From: Armatimonadota bacterium
Lineage (GTDB): Bacteria > Armatimonadota > Armatimonadia > Armatimonadales > Armatimonadaceae
NCBI GenBank assembly: GCA_014381035.1
Contig: JACMIS010000705.1
Location: 1 to 8,337 of the forward strand
DNA: 8,337 nucleotides
Direction: 5' to 3'
Shown: positions 1 through 6,581 of the stretch, one piece after another
Layout of the letters: each line of letters starts with the position of its first letter
Numbering within the stretch: the first letter of the stretch is position 1
The notes under the pieces: model-generated
Databases searched by the model: none
What the model saw: only the letters and a program-made list of their open reading frames with translations
What the model was told of the DNA's origin: nothing
Made by a program: the position numbers and the translations under genes

Positions 1-1
1 G

Positions 2-2605
2 ACGCTGGTGCTCGATCCGGCAGGTCCGCTCTATGGGAACCAGAACCTACTGCACCCCGGACAGATCACTACAGGTGCGCAGATCCTCCCCATATCCGGA
101 GAGGGGATTCTGCGACCGCGCCGCATCGTCGGCATAGACAGTGCCGGATTGCCGATCTATGAGTACCTGCCGTCAACCACGGTGACTACCAACAATAACC
201 GCGTTGCCTTCGGGATCACGGTCGAAGTGAAGGAAGCACCGCTGACGGGACAGATTCCGGATCAGGCGTTGAACATTAACTCGCTGTTCCCGCAGTCTAT
301 CGTGACCGGTGTGCTGCCGGGTATTGATAGCCTGCCGATGTTCGACTACGCGAACATTGGAACAAACACTGCTGCGCGACCGGTTTCGTCGCTCGCTCCG
401 GCAGCATACCGAACGGCGGGTGGGAATATGATCCTGTTCCACAACTCGAACGCGGCGATAGCGGGCGCGAATAAGATCGGGGATGCGCGACCGGGCGCAC
501 CATTCAACCTGTTCCGCTCCCAGCTAAACTGGAATGCCGCGCAAGGAACGTGGCAGGCGGCGGCTATCGGTGCCCCGATCCGGGGCGATCAGGTATTCGC
601 TCAGGGCAATAATGCCGGCTCCTGGTTCGGAAGCCAGACACAACTGACCGTCGGGAACGCGACGAACGAGTCGAACCTTTCGCCGTTCATTCTCCATGAC
701 CCGTACATTCAAAACGGACTGACGAACGCGGAAGCCACCCTGTTCATGATGAACGTCATCCCGACATCGTCGGGCGACGCGCAGTACACGCCGTACTTCG
801 CGCCACTCGACGCGACGGGAAATCTACCGTCGGGAGGGTTTACCTCCTTGCTGCCGCGAACCGGCACTAACCGGCTTGATCCCGGTCTGCGTCGGTTTAG
901 CCCGCGTGCCGCGTATGTTCCGACTGCGGAAGCGGCGTTTGTGATGTATTACGGTGGGACTTCCGGAAAGAATACCATCCTGTACGTCGCGGCTCCGGCA
1001 AACGGCAATGGCGGAGTAACGGGGGCGGGTGAGCAGGAAATCACGCTTCGCCTGCCAGCGTCGGTGACTTCTGCCAGCGACCCGATGCCGATTGTTCGTC
1101 AGGTGCGCATCGCACAGAACCCGCAGACCAACGTTTGGGAGTACAGTGCGGCAGCCAACCCGCAGTACGTCGTGGATGTTCATTACACGGCGGTGTTGCG
1201 AAGCGGCGGAAGCGCGGACATCTGCGTCAGCCGGTATCGGATTGCCGGGAATGGCGCCGACGCCCGGTTGCAACCGATAGATATGCCTGCCCAGACTCAG
1301 GAGAAACTGGAATCCGTGAGCCGTGCGCCGGTGTATCGTAGCAAGCACTTCGGCTGGTACAACCGCCTCGACGCACCGGCGTTTGCAAACGCCCCGCTGG
1401 TGGAAGTCGTCAACTCCGCCGACGGGAACGTTGTGTACCGAACGGTGGCGGCGGACTGGCAACTGGATAACGCGACGCGACTGTTGTTCCAACAGCTGAA
1501 GAACGGTGCCGGTGTGCTTGTCCCGAACTTGCTGGTATATGTGGACACATCGGCAGGGGTGGTCACCTTCCGTGGACCGAACGCGCCGTCGAAAAACACG
1601 ACGAACCTGACGGTACGGGCGACCTACCTGCCACTCGCCTACCGGGTTGCCGCGACCGAAGCCGTGGAATCCTCCACGTTCGGGTTCATGGACCGTCGCC
1701 CGGTTGACACGACGTTGCCGCTGCCGGTGAATGGTGGCGTGACCAACGACTTTGGAAACACCATCGGGTGGTACTCTTACGGTGTCCAAACTCGCTACAA
1801 CGGGTGGAGCACAGTGGGTGGCGAGGGTATTGACCGCCAATGGCTGTACTGGCAACGAGCGGCAAGCCCGCCGATCCCGGCAAGCCTGTTTGCGACCACA
1901 CGCCGCGTCGGGGTAGACCTGAGGGCACTCGGTAGCCTGCTACCGAAGGAAAGTCTGAAATTGAGCACGACCGGAGGCGGTCCAATCGGTCCTCCTCAAG
2001 TCGTCGTCGGATTGACGGATGGAACGTTGATCAGTGTCCAGGTCAATGGCGTAGATATACCGTTCGAAGTCAACTACAAAGAAGGGCGAATCTATACCCA
2101 GGCATCCTACGAAGGCTTGATAGCCACGGTCCGAACGCAGAAGGTCCTGATTGAAAACGAAGTATCCACACCAGGTACCCCGTTGACGGTTCAAGCGACA
2201 CTGATGCCGGTTGACGAGATCGTGGGTGGTAATCAGAGCGTCGGTCAGGCGGTGCCAGCGAATCGAAAGGTGAACGAGAACCAGCCATATGCGTTCCTCG
2301 ATCTGTACGATGCTACCGACCCCGGCAACCCTGCCGCTTCACGCGTCACACCGGTCGTCCCCGGCGCCAACGATCTGTACCCGGAACCAGCGTTCGATCC
2401 GGCGTTGCAACCGGGTAAGGTGTGGCTGTTCTGGTCGAGTTCGCAAGGGCGGTCTGGCTTAGCACGTATCCCGGATGCGACGTACCAATCGTACTTCAAT
2501 ATCCCGGTCGGCGAAGCGATCACCGCGAGTGGTTACGACCTGTTCTGGCAGACACTTGCTCCGAACTTCAATAAGCCGTCGTTCAGTGGTTTCGTTGCTC
2601 CCTAA
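2..2605 (+). CDS. Large beta-rich, probably exported protein of unknown function (5' end outside window)
   Basis: I do not recognise this protein. The frame is open from the first complete codon of the window. The GTG at base 8 has no ribosome site in view and is probably an internal valine, so at least 867 residues are C-terminal to a start further left. No signal peptide or membrane helix lies in the visible part. The composition (rich in Asn, Pro, Gly, Ala, Thr, one visible Cys) and many short alternating hydrophobic stretches suggest an extracellular or surface beta protein. Numbering from base 8, three segments share an Ala-aromatic lead followed by a hydrophobic strand ending in aromatic residues and Ser/Gly/Asn: about 132-148 (MILFHNSN), 301-320 (FVMYYGGTSG) and 795-814 (KVWLFWSSSQG). 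They vaguely recall strands of sialidase-like beta-propellers, but no complete Asp-box was seen. Strand-turn-strand segments occur near 512-535 and 686-710. It ends at TAA 2603-2605 and a terminator follows at once, so it is the last gene of its transcript. Confidence 0.85.
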   Translation, partial: TLVLDPAGPLYGNQNLLHPGQITTGAQILPISGEGILRPRRIVGIDSAGLPIYEYLPSTTVTTNNNRVAFGITVEVKEAPLTGQIPDQALNINSLFPQSIVTGVLPGIDSLPMFDYANIGTNTAARPVSSLAPAAYRTAGGNMILFHNSNAAIAGANKIGDARPGAPFNLFRSQLNWNAAQGTWQAAAIGAPIRGDQVFAQGNNAGSWFGSQTQLTVGNATNESNLSPFILHDPYIQNGLTNAEATLFMMNVIPTSSGDAQYTPYFAPLDATGNLPSGGFTSLLPRTGTNRLDPGLRRFSPRAAYVPTAEAAFVMYYGGTSGKNTILYVAAPANGNGGVTGAGEQEITLRLPASVTSASDPMPIVRQVRIAQNPQTNVWEYSAAANPQYVVDVHYTAVLRSGGSADICVSRYRIAGNGADARLQPIDMPAQTQEKLESVSRAPVYRSKHFGWYNRLDAPAFANAPLVEVVNSADGNVVYRTVAADWQLDNATRLLFQQLKNGAGVLVPNLLVYVDTSAGVVTFRGPNAPSKNTTNLTVRATYLPLAYRVAATEAVESSTFGFMDRRPVDTTLPLPVNGGVTNDFGNTIGWYSYGVQTRYNGWSTVGGEGIDRQWLYWQRAASPPIPASLFATTRRVGVDLRALGSLLPKESLKLSTTGGGPIGPPQVVVGLTDGTLISVQVNGVDIPFEVNYKEGRIYTQASYEGLIATVRTQKVLIENEVSTPGTPLTVQATLMPVDEIVGGNQSVGQAVPANRKVNENQPYAFLDLYDATDPGNPAASRVTPVVPGANDLYPEPAFDPALQPGKVWLFWSSSQGRSGLARIPDATYQSYFNIPVGEAITASGYDLFWQTLAPNFNKPSFSGFVAP

Positions 2606-2628
2606 CGGAACCAGTGCCGACAATGACA

Positions 2629-2664
2629 ACGCCCGACGAGGAAATCTCGTCGGGCGTATTTTTT
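2629..2664 (+). terminator. Rho-independent terminator after the large surface-type protein
   Basis: A perfect 12-base-pair stem is formed by 2629-2640 (ACGCCCGACGAG) and 2646-2657, with a five-base loop GAAAT. It is followed, after one A, by six T residues at 2659-2664. It starts 24 bases after the TAA of the plus-strand gene and lies between two convergent genes. The stem would also form in minus-strand RNA from the chelatase gene, but there it is followed by TGTCATTGTC, not a T run. It should therefore act mainly on the plus strand and at best weakly on the other. Confidence 0.93.
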
Positions 2665-2683
2665 CGGGGGTTTACACCCGACT

Positions 2684-3061
2684 CTATTTCACTGCGTCGG
2701 CGCGATGGATCAACAGATCGGTCAGGCGCGGGGAAAGACCGAGATAGTCGCTCAGTTGAAAGGTGACATGGGGGTGGCGAGCCTGCGCCTCTTCCAGAAG
2801 GGTGGGCAGGTCGTCGCAGACGTGCGTTCCGGTGTGAAGGAAATAGGGGACGGCGGTCAGGCTGGTCGCCCCTTCGGCGACGCATTGGTCAATCGCGTCG
2901 GGGATGTTCGGCTCATTGCACTCCATAAACCCGACGGCGACAATGGGGAAACGTTGCCCGACTTCCGGACGCGCCTTCAGAGTCTGCACGACCTGAAACA
3001 TCGTTTCATTCGCGACCGGGCGAGGCGAGCCGTGTACAAGGATCAGTAAAGCGTTTTTCAT
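2684..3061 (-). CDS. Short CbiX/SirB-type sirohydrochlorin chelatase family protein
   Basis: The 125-residue product matches the single-domain chelatase family (CbiX-short type), which inserts cobalt or iron into sirohydrochlorin for cobalamin or siroheme synthesis in the cytoplasm. Visible signatures are the N-terminal strand LLILVHGS, with the expected metal-binding His at position 10. Next come GFMECNEPNIPDAI at 44-57, matching the family's G-F-x-E-x(3)-P pattern, and PYFLHTGTHVCDDLP at 72-86, carrying His76 and His80. His80, in the G-x-H position, is the likely second catalytic histidine. The length fits the short form, which is expected to dimerise; longer bacterial relatives have two such halves. 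The ATG at 3061 lacks a clear Shine-Dalgarno sequence. The gene lies only 17 bases after the stop of the prenyltransferase, so translation may be coupled. Cobalt or iron preference, and thus the pathway, cannot be told from sequence; no other cobalamin or siroheme gene is in view. Confidence 0.88.
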   Translation of the reverse strand: MKNALLILVHGSPRPVANETMFQVVQTLKARPEVGQRFPIVAVGFMECNEPNIPDAIDQCVAEGATSLTAVPYFLHTGTHVCDDLPTLLEEAQARHPHVTFQLSDYLGLSPRLTDLLIHRADAVK

Positions 3062-3078
3062 AGTTATTTTGCCCGCGA

Positions 3079-3975
3079 CTACGGTAGCAGGACATCCAGT
3101 GCGGTAAAGAGGAGCAAACCGGTCGAGACGGCAATGTTGACATTGAAGAAGGCGATATTCAGACGCTTAAGATCGTCGGGGCGGATAATCGCATGTTCGA
3201 CGGCAATCAGTAACGCGGCAAGCCCGACGCCAGCATAGTACCATGCGCCAAGATGCGCCGCGACGCCAACCAGTACGAGGAAGCTGATCATCACGGCATG
3301 TGCGACCCGCCCGATAATGAGGGCGGTCTTCGCACCGAACTTCGCCGGGACAGAATTCAGCCCCGTTCTCTTGTCGAATTCTACGTCCTGGAGAGCGTAA
3401 ATAATGTCAAAGCCGATGAGCCAGCAGATCACGGCGGCACCGACCAGGAACGGCGTCCATTCCGTCAACGAACCGCGCACAGCGACCCAGGCACCTATTG
3501 GAGCGACCGAGAGCGCGATACCGAGCCAGGCGTGACTCCACGCGGTAAACCGTTTCGTCAGCGAGTAAAAAAAGATCAGTGCCAGTGCGACGGGGGAAAG
3601 AAGAAGCGCGAGTGGATTCAGCAGTGCCGATGCCCCGATCAATAGCGCGGCAGAAACAGCGGTGAAACCGATAACGAATGGCACCGAGAGTAAACCGGCG
3701 GGGATCGCCCGTCCACTGGTGCGCGGGTTCTTCGCGTCATACTCACGGTCCACTAACCGGTTGAACGCCATCGCCGCCGAACGCGCACCGACCATAGCCA
3801 CGCAAATCAACACGACCTGCCGTAGCGACGGCACCCCGTTTGCGGCAAGCAGCGCACCGAGGAAGGCGAACGGTAGCGCGAAAAGCGTATGCTCGATCTT
3901 GATCATTTCCAGCACGACGCGTAGTTTCGCGAGCGGGGTGCGGGGAACAATCGGCACGGTAGGCGCAACGGTCAT
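3079..3975 (-). CDS. mqnP: UbiA-family prenyltransferase, probably MqnP of the futalosine menaquinone pathway
   Basis: The 298-residue integral membrane protein belongs to the UbiA superfamily. It carries both Asp-rich motifs that bind Mg-diphosphate: N72-x3-D76-x3-D80 inside FNRLVDREYDAKNPRTSGRA, and D190-x2-Y193-x2-Q196-D197-x3-D201 inside GFDIIYALQDVEFD. About nine hydrophobic helices are visible (roughly 31-47, 53-71, 98-118, 121-139, 149-166, 175-195, 222-240, 246-262, 275-293). The NPRTSGRAIPAG wording after the first motif is typical of the branch often named 4-hydroxybenzoate polyprenyltransferase, which in futalosine-pathway organisms prenylates 1,4-dihydroxy-6-naphthoate. That pathway assignment is inference, since no other mqn gene is in view; UbiA acting on 4-hydroxybenzoate is the alternative. 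I chose the ATG at 3975 because GGGAGAG lies 8 bases upstream; a TTG at 4005 would add ten unlikely residues. It is followed 17 bases later by the chelatase gene. Confidence 0.9.
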   Translation of the reverse strand: MTVAPTVPIVPRTPLAKLRVVLEMIKIEHTLFALPFAFLGALLAANGVPSLRQVVLICVAMVGARSAAMAFNRLVDREYDAKNPRTSGRAIPAGLLSVPFVIGFTAVSAALLIGASALLNPLALLLSPVALALIFFYSLTKRFTAWSHAWLGIALSVAPIGAWVAVRGSLTEWTPFLVGAAVICWLIGFDIIYALQDVEFDKRTGLNSVPAKFGAKTALIIGRVAHAVMISFLVLVGVAAHLGAWYYAGVGLAALLIAVEHAIIRPDDLKRLNIAFFNVNIAVSTGLLLFTALDVLLP

Positions 3976-3983
3976 TGGAATAT

Positions 3984-3990
3984 CTCTCCC
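3984..3990 (-). promoter_or_regulatory. Strong Shine-Dalgarno site that sets the prenyltransferase start
   Basis: Read on the minus strand this is GGGAGAG, 8 bases before the ATG at 3975. It supports that ATG over the in-frame TTG at 4005, which lies upstream of this site. Confidence 0.75.
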
Positions 3991-3995
3991 AGTAT

Positions 3996-4023
3996 ATTGT
4001 ACCAATTACAGGGAATGGAGCAA
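3996..4023 (-). promoter_or_regulatory. Possible promoter of the prenyltransferase-chelatase unit
   Basis: On the minus strand a TACAAT hexamer (4001 to 3996) resembles a sigma-70 -10 box. Sixteen bases further upstream is TTGCTC (4023 to 4018), which matches only the TTG part of a -35 box. An overlapping TATACT is a second possible -10. The box lies about 20 bases from the start codon and just upstream of the Shine-Dalgarno site, so the leader would be very short. The match is partial and read-through from the diguanylate cyclase gene is also possible. Confidence 0.35.
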
Positions 4024-4071
4024 TAAAAGCGGTGCGCCAGACTTATCGTGATTTATCGTTTCGAATAAAAG
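4022..4071. repeat. Short direct repeats in the gap between cyclase and prenyltransferase genes
   Basis: TTATCGT occurs at 4043-4049 and again at 4053-4059, one helical turn (10 bases) apart. AATAAAAG occurs at 4022-4029 and 4064-4071, 42 bases (about four turns) apart, flanking the first pair. They lie in an AT-rich patch just upstream of the possible prenyltransferase promoter. Such in-phase repeats can be binding sites for a regulator, but with words of 7 and 8 bases in AT-rich DNA, chance is a real alternative. No terminator is seen in this 118-base gap (3976-4093). Confidence 0.4.
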
Positions 4072-4093
4072 AATATGTACGCGGTCGAACGCT

Positions 4094-5536
4094 TCAAATC
4101 CCGTAGCCGTTGACGTGGCGTACTTGGTTGCGTCCGTTGCGTTTCGCCTGATACATCGCGGCGTCCGCATCACTGATCAGTGAGGAAGGTGCGGTCATCT
4201 CCGGATGGAACGATGCCACCCCGACACAGGTCGTGATCGCTCGATAGGTGTCCGGAATCGCCTCCACGGCGCGTCGAATCTGCTCGGCGAACTGCAAGGC
4301 GTCCTCGGGTCCCATGTGGGGGACAATCATGGCGAACTCCTCGCCCCCATAGCGGGCGCAAGAATCGCCCTGCCGCGCCGCGCTTTCCAGTACCGAACCG
4401 ACCGCACGCAAGACCTCATCGCCAGCCGGATGCCCGAACGAATCGTTGTACTGTTTGAAGTAATCAATATCGAGAAGCAACAGGGAAAGCGGTGTTTTAT
4501 CGCGTGAGGCATGCTCGAACGCGATACGCAAACGTTCTTGAAAAGCGCGGTGGTTCGGAAGCCCGGTTAAACCGTCCGTGGACGCCAGCGTTTGTAGATG
4601 TCGATTTGCCTGCTCGAGTTCATCCCGCTGCGACGCTAACCGTGCGGCGAAATCCTGAAGCCGTGCTGTCTGCTCTTCTATGGCACGGTGTGCGATCCGC
4701 TGCTCGGTGACGTCCTGACAGATGCCCAGATACTGTGTCACCGCTCCCGAGGAGTTCCGAGCGAACACCGTATCGCGGGAGGCAAAAATACGGTAAATTC
4801 CATCGGAGCGGCGCAAGCGGTATTCCGTTTCCAGTATCGCGTCGTCATTCGCGCTGAGAATCCGGATAATGTGCGCGGCGACTTTCGGTACATCTTCCGG
4901 ATGAACCAGCCGCTCGAATAGGGTATCGCCCATAGCGGAGATCTCATCTGAAGTGTAGCCGAGTTGCGCCGCTGTTTCCCGATTAGCAAAGATATTACGG
5001 CGTGTCTCGACATCCACGACATAAACAATGTCGGGTGTCGCGCGCAAAACACGGTTAATGAATCGTTCCTGATCGCGCAGACCGCTTTCCGACCGCTTCC
5101 GATCCGAAATATCACTGACCCGTGAACGCGCCGATAAATACTCCCCGCTGTCGCTGTACAGTGCGGTACATTCCAGCGAAACATCGAGTAATGTGCCGTC
5201 CTTGCGGCGAAGTCGGAACTCGACATCGCGGAGGACGCCGCGTTTTGCCAGCGTTGTGACGCTTTTCCGATAAATCTCCTCGGATTCCGGCGCGAGAATA
5301 TCGGCGAATCTCATTCGCCCGACGACTTCATCGCGGGTATAGCCAAGCCACTTTAGTTCGGTGTTGTTGATGCGCAGAAACAACCCGCGTGCGTCCAGCG
5401 AGTGATAGCCGCAGGGCGCATTGTTGTATTGATCGAAAATCTCGTCCGCGGTCAGTGCGAAATCGAGAGCCGCAGAGAACCCTTCGGGATAATCACGGCA
5501 CGATTCAAAGATGGTGGAGGCAGCAAGGGCGTACAT
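4094..5536 (-). CDS. Diguanylate cyclase with two PAS domains (PAS-PAS-GGDEF)
   Basis: The 480-residue protein makes cyclic di-GMP from two GTP. Two PAS sensor domains lie at about 28-148 (NNAPCGYHSLD, INNTELKWLGYTRDEVVG) and 160-275 (ATPDIVYVVD, ANRETAAQLGYTSDE, ending ICQDVTEQ), each with its PAC-type end. A helical, coiled-coil-like linker at about 280-318 leads into the GGDEF domain, about 316-478. Catalytic parts look intact: STDGLTGLPNHRAF from 319, metal and substrate residues D356, N364 and D373 at the spacing of known cyclases, and GGEEF at 397-401. An inhibitory-site RxxD (RQGD, 388-391) sits five residues before GGEEF, so product feedback is expected. No signal peptide or membrane helix is seen, so it should be cytoplasmic. 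The ligand of the PAS domains is unknown. The ATG at 5536 was chosen over a TTG at 5566 because AGGAGAG precedes it by 10 bases. No EAL domain is present. Confidence 0.95.
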   Translation of the reverse strand: MYALAASTIFESCRDYPEGFSAALDFALTADEIFDQYNNAPCGYHSLDARGLFLRINNTELKWLGYTRDEVVGRMRFADILAPESEEIYRKSVTTLAKRGVLRDVEFRLRRKDGTLLDVSLECTALYSDSGEYLSARSRVSDISDRKRSESGLRDQERFINRVLRATPDIVYVVDVETRRNIFANRETAAQLGYTSDEISAMGDTLFERLVHPEDVPKVAAHIIRILSANDDAILETEYRLRRSDGIYRIFASRDTVFARNSSGAVTQYLGICQDVTEQRIAHRAIEEQTARLQDFAARLASQRDELEQANRHLQTLASTDGLTGLPNHRAFQERLRIAFEHASRDKTPLSLLLLDIDYFKQYNDSFGHPAGDEVLRAVGSVLESAARQGDSCARYGGEEFAMIVPHMGPEDALQFAEQIRRAVEAIPDTYRAITTCVGVASFHPEMTAPSSLISDADAAMYQAKRNGRNQVRHVNGYGI

Positions 5537-5546
5537 AGAAGCAGTT

Positions 5547-5553
5547 CTCTCCT
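5547..5553 (-). promoter_or_regulatory. Shine-Dalgarno site setting the diguanylate cyclase start
   Basis: Minus-strand AGGAGAG lies 10 bases upstream of the ATG at 5536. It favours that start over the in-frame TTG at 5566, which is upstream of the site. Confidence 0.65.
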
Positions 5554-5564
5554 GAAGAGACTGC

Positions 5565-5595
5565 AATTATTGTGCCGATAGGAGCGAGGATAATT
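5565..5595. promoter_or_regulatory. Inverted repeat in divergent intergenic region, possible operator or promoters
   Basis: AATTAT (5565-5570) and its complement ATAATT (5590-5595) are separated by 19 bases in the 123-base gap between the diverging cyclase and small open frame. The arms also look like facing -10 boxes: GATAAT at 5589-5594 on plus, AATAAT at 5571-5566 on minus. Neither has a convincing -35 partner. This is the most likely place for control of both genes, but the signals are weak. Confidence 0.25.
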
Positions 5596-5659
5596 CCACA
5601 CGAAAACCATGACACAAAACCCGGGAATCAAGCGTCTAAGTTAGTAAGGAAATCACGTC

Positions 5660-5791
5660 ATGTTCTGGTCCCGCGACAAACAGAGTCGCTTCTCACTCCC
5701 ACCACGGTATGGACTGTTTGTCGCCTGGGTCCTCGCCGCACTCGGCGTCCTCGCCGCCATGCGCTTCACTGCGTTACCGTTCGCAAAGTAG
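5660..5791 (+). CDS. Predicted small single-helix membrane protein, 43 residues
   Basis: This short frame starts at ATG 5660-5662, nine bases after an AGGA (5647-5650) within TAAGGAAA, and ends at TAG 5789-5791. The product begins with a charged MFWSRDKQSR. It continues with one hydrophobic stretch at about residues 17-34 (YGLFVAWVLAALGVLAAM) that could cross a membrane once, and ends in RFTALPFAK. The charge pattern is not decisive for topology. It is not recognised and no function is proposed. It fills what would otherwise be an empty gap between the divergent cyclase and the convergent envelope gene, whose stop codon is only four bases away. Ribosome site, start and helix together make it more likely real than chance, but a 43-residue frame alone is weak evidence. 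A longer frame overlaps it in another reading phase (5572-5832) but has no ribosome site and an arginine-rich, non-protein-like sequence. Confidence 0.55.
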   Translation: MFWSRDKQSRFSLPPRYGLFVAWVLAALGVLAAMRFTALPFAK

Positions 5792-5795
5792 GTGT

Positions 5796-6536
5796 CTATT
5801 TGGAAACCGAGACCGGTTGCAAGGCAAGGTAGTAGGCGGTAAATCTCCCGTTCCACTTTGACGGAATGTTCCCGACACCGACCGTGCCGATAATATCGGG
5901 GTTTTCCGCGAACGTCAGCCCCATCACGCGCTGTACCGCCGTTCCTGTGGGTAGGGGAATGGCTCGTTCCAGCCCTACCGACGCGCCCTTTGCCTCTCGC
6001 CAGCCCAATTGCCCTACCAGTGTCGCCGGAGTTCCTTCGATTTGTGGCAATCGCGCCGTGATCGAGACCGCGACGGTTCCGCCCATGGAATCCGTTAGAC
6101 TAAAACGCGCCGGAACATTATGGGTCAGAGTAAGTACCTTTCGAGCGGCGATTGCGGTATATTTTTTGCCCGTTGCCGAGAATTGTATCCGCTCCACCGT
6201 GACACGAAATATTCCCTGGCGCGGTTTGACATCTATCAGAGACACGAGCGTCCGGATGGTCGCGACGCCCTCCTGTGTGCCCAGTACGCGCAGAGTACGC
6301 GGTGTCTTAGGGTCGGGCTGAACCCGAAAAACCCCGTCGGGTAAAGCGCGTGCGTTTAACGTCTTCGCGACAACGACGGGATCGGAATAGCGTAGTGAGA
6401 TCTGCTCCAGATATTTGGGCACGAACACGGGTTGCGGAGACGGGGATACCTGCTGGCGCGGCGCGGCATGGCACGGCGAGTACGGGGAAGCAATCGAAAA
6501 AACAAGAACGGCGAAAGAAAGCGCAAACCATCGCAT
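5796..6536 (-). CDS. Secreted protein with secretin N-domain-like region, no pore domain
   Basis: The 246-residue product has a Sec-type signal peptide: MRWFALSFAVLVF hydrophobic core and a likely cut after CHA at residue 24. A Pro-rich linker (30-40) follows. Residues about 42-105 have the pattern of a secretin N1-type (NolW-like) domain: ISLRYSDPVVVAKTLNA, then RTLRVLGTQEGVATIRTL, then a strand ending LIDVKP. In secretins these domains form stacked periplasmic rings. Residues about 108-180 form a second beta-rich region (GIFRVTVERIQF, then ARFSLTDSMGGTVAVSITAR), and a further short part ends at 246. The beta-barrel gate domain of true secretins is absent, so this cannot form a pore by itself. 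It may be a periplasmic adaptor or scaffold, or a secretin-derived protein with another role. It lies 45 bases after the stop of the outer-membrane barrel gene and is probably cotranscribed with it. The ATG at 6536 has only a weak GAAAG ribosome site. Confidence 0.75.
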   Translation of the reverse strand: MRWFALSFAVLVFSIASPYSPCHAAPRQQVSPSPQPVFVPKYLEQISLRYSDPVVVAKTLNARALPDGVFRVQPDPKTPRTLRVLGTQEGVATIRTLVSLIDVKPRQGIFRVTVERIQFSATGKKYTAIAARKVLTLTHNVPARFSLTDSMGGTVAVSITARLPQIEGTPATLVGQLGWREAKGASVGLERAIPLPTGTAVQRVMGLTFAENPDIIGTVGVGNIPSKWNGRFTAYYLALQPVSVSK

Positions 6537-6581
6537 GTGCTTTCTTTCACCGTGTCGCGAGATTACTCCTGCTACTCTGAA

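Noticed and set aside
824..1855. Long 343-codon open frame on the minus strand inside the left-hand gene
   Set aside because: It lies wholly opposite the large plus-strand gene, is very rich in Arg, His and Val with no domain pattern, and reflects the codon bias of the real gene.
2705..3049. 114-codon plus-strand frame opposite the chelatase gene
   Set aside because: The minus-strand frame has clear chelatase motifs and histidines; this one is its mirror shadow.
3976..4005. TTG start at 4005 extending the prenyltransferase by ten residues
   Set aside because: The extension covers the Shine-Dalgarno site and possible -10 box; the ATG at 3975 has an ideal ribosome site.
5797..5830. Short AACCG/CGGTT inverted repeat considered as a terminator for the envelope unit
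   Set aside because: The stem is only five bases, lies inside the coding end of the gene and has no T run.
5572..5832. 86-codon plus-strand frame overlapping the small membrane-protein frame
   Set aside because: Its sequence is Arg/Thr/Pro rich with no hydrophobic core or ribosome site, and it runs into the convergent gene; the 43-codon frame at 5660-5791 is better supported.
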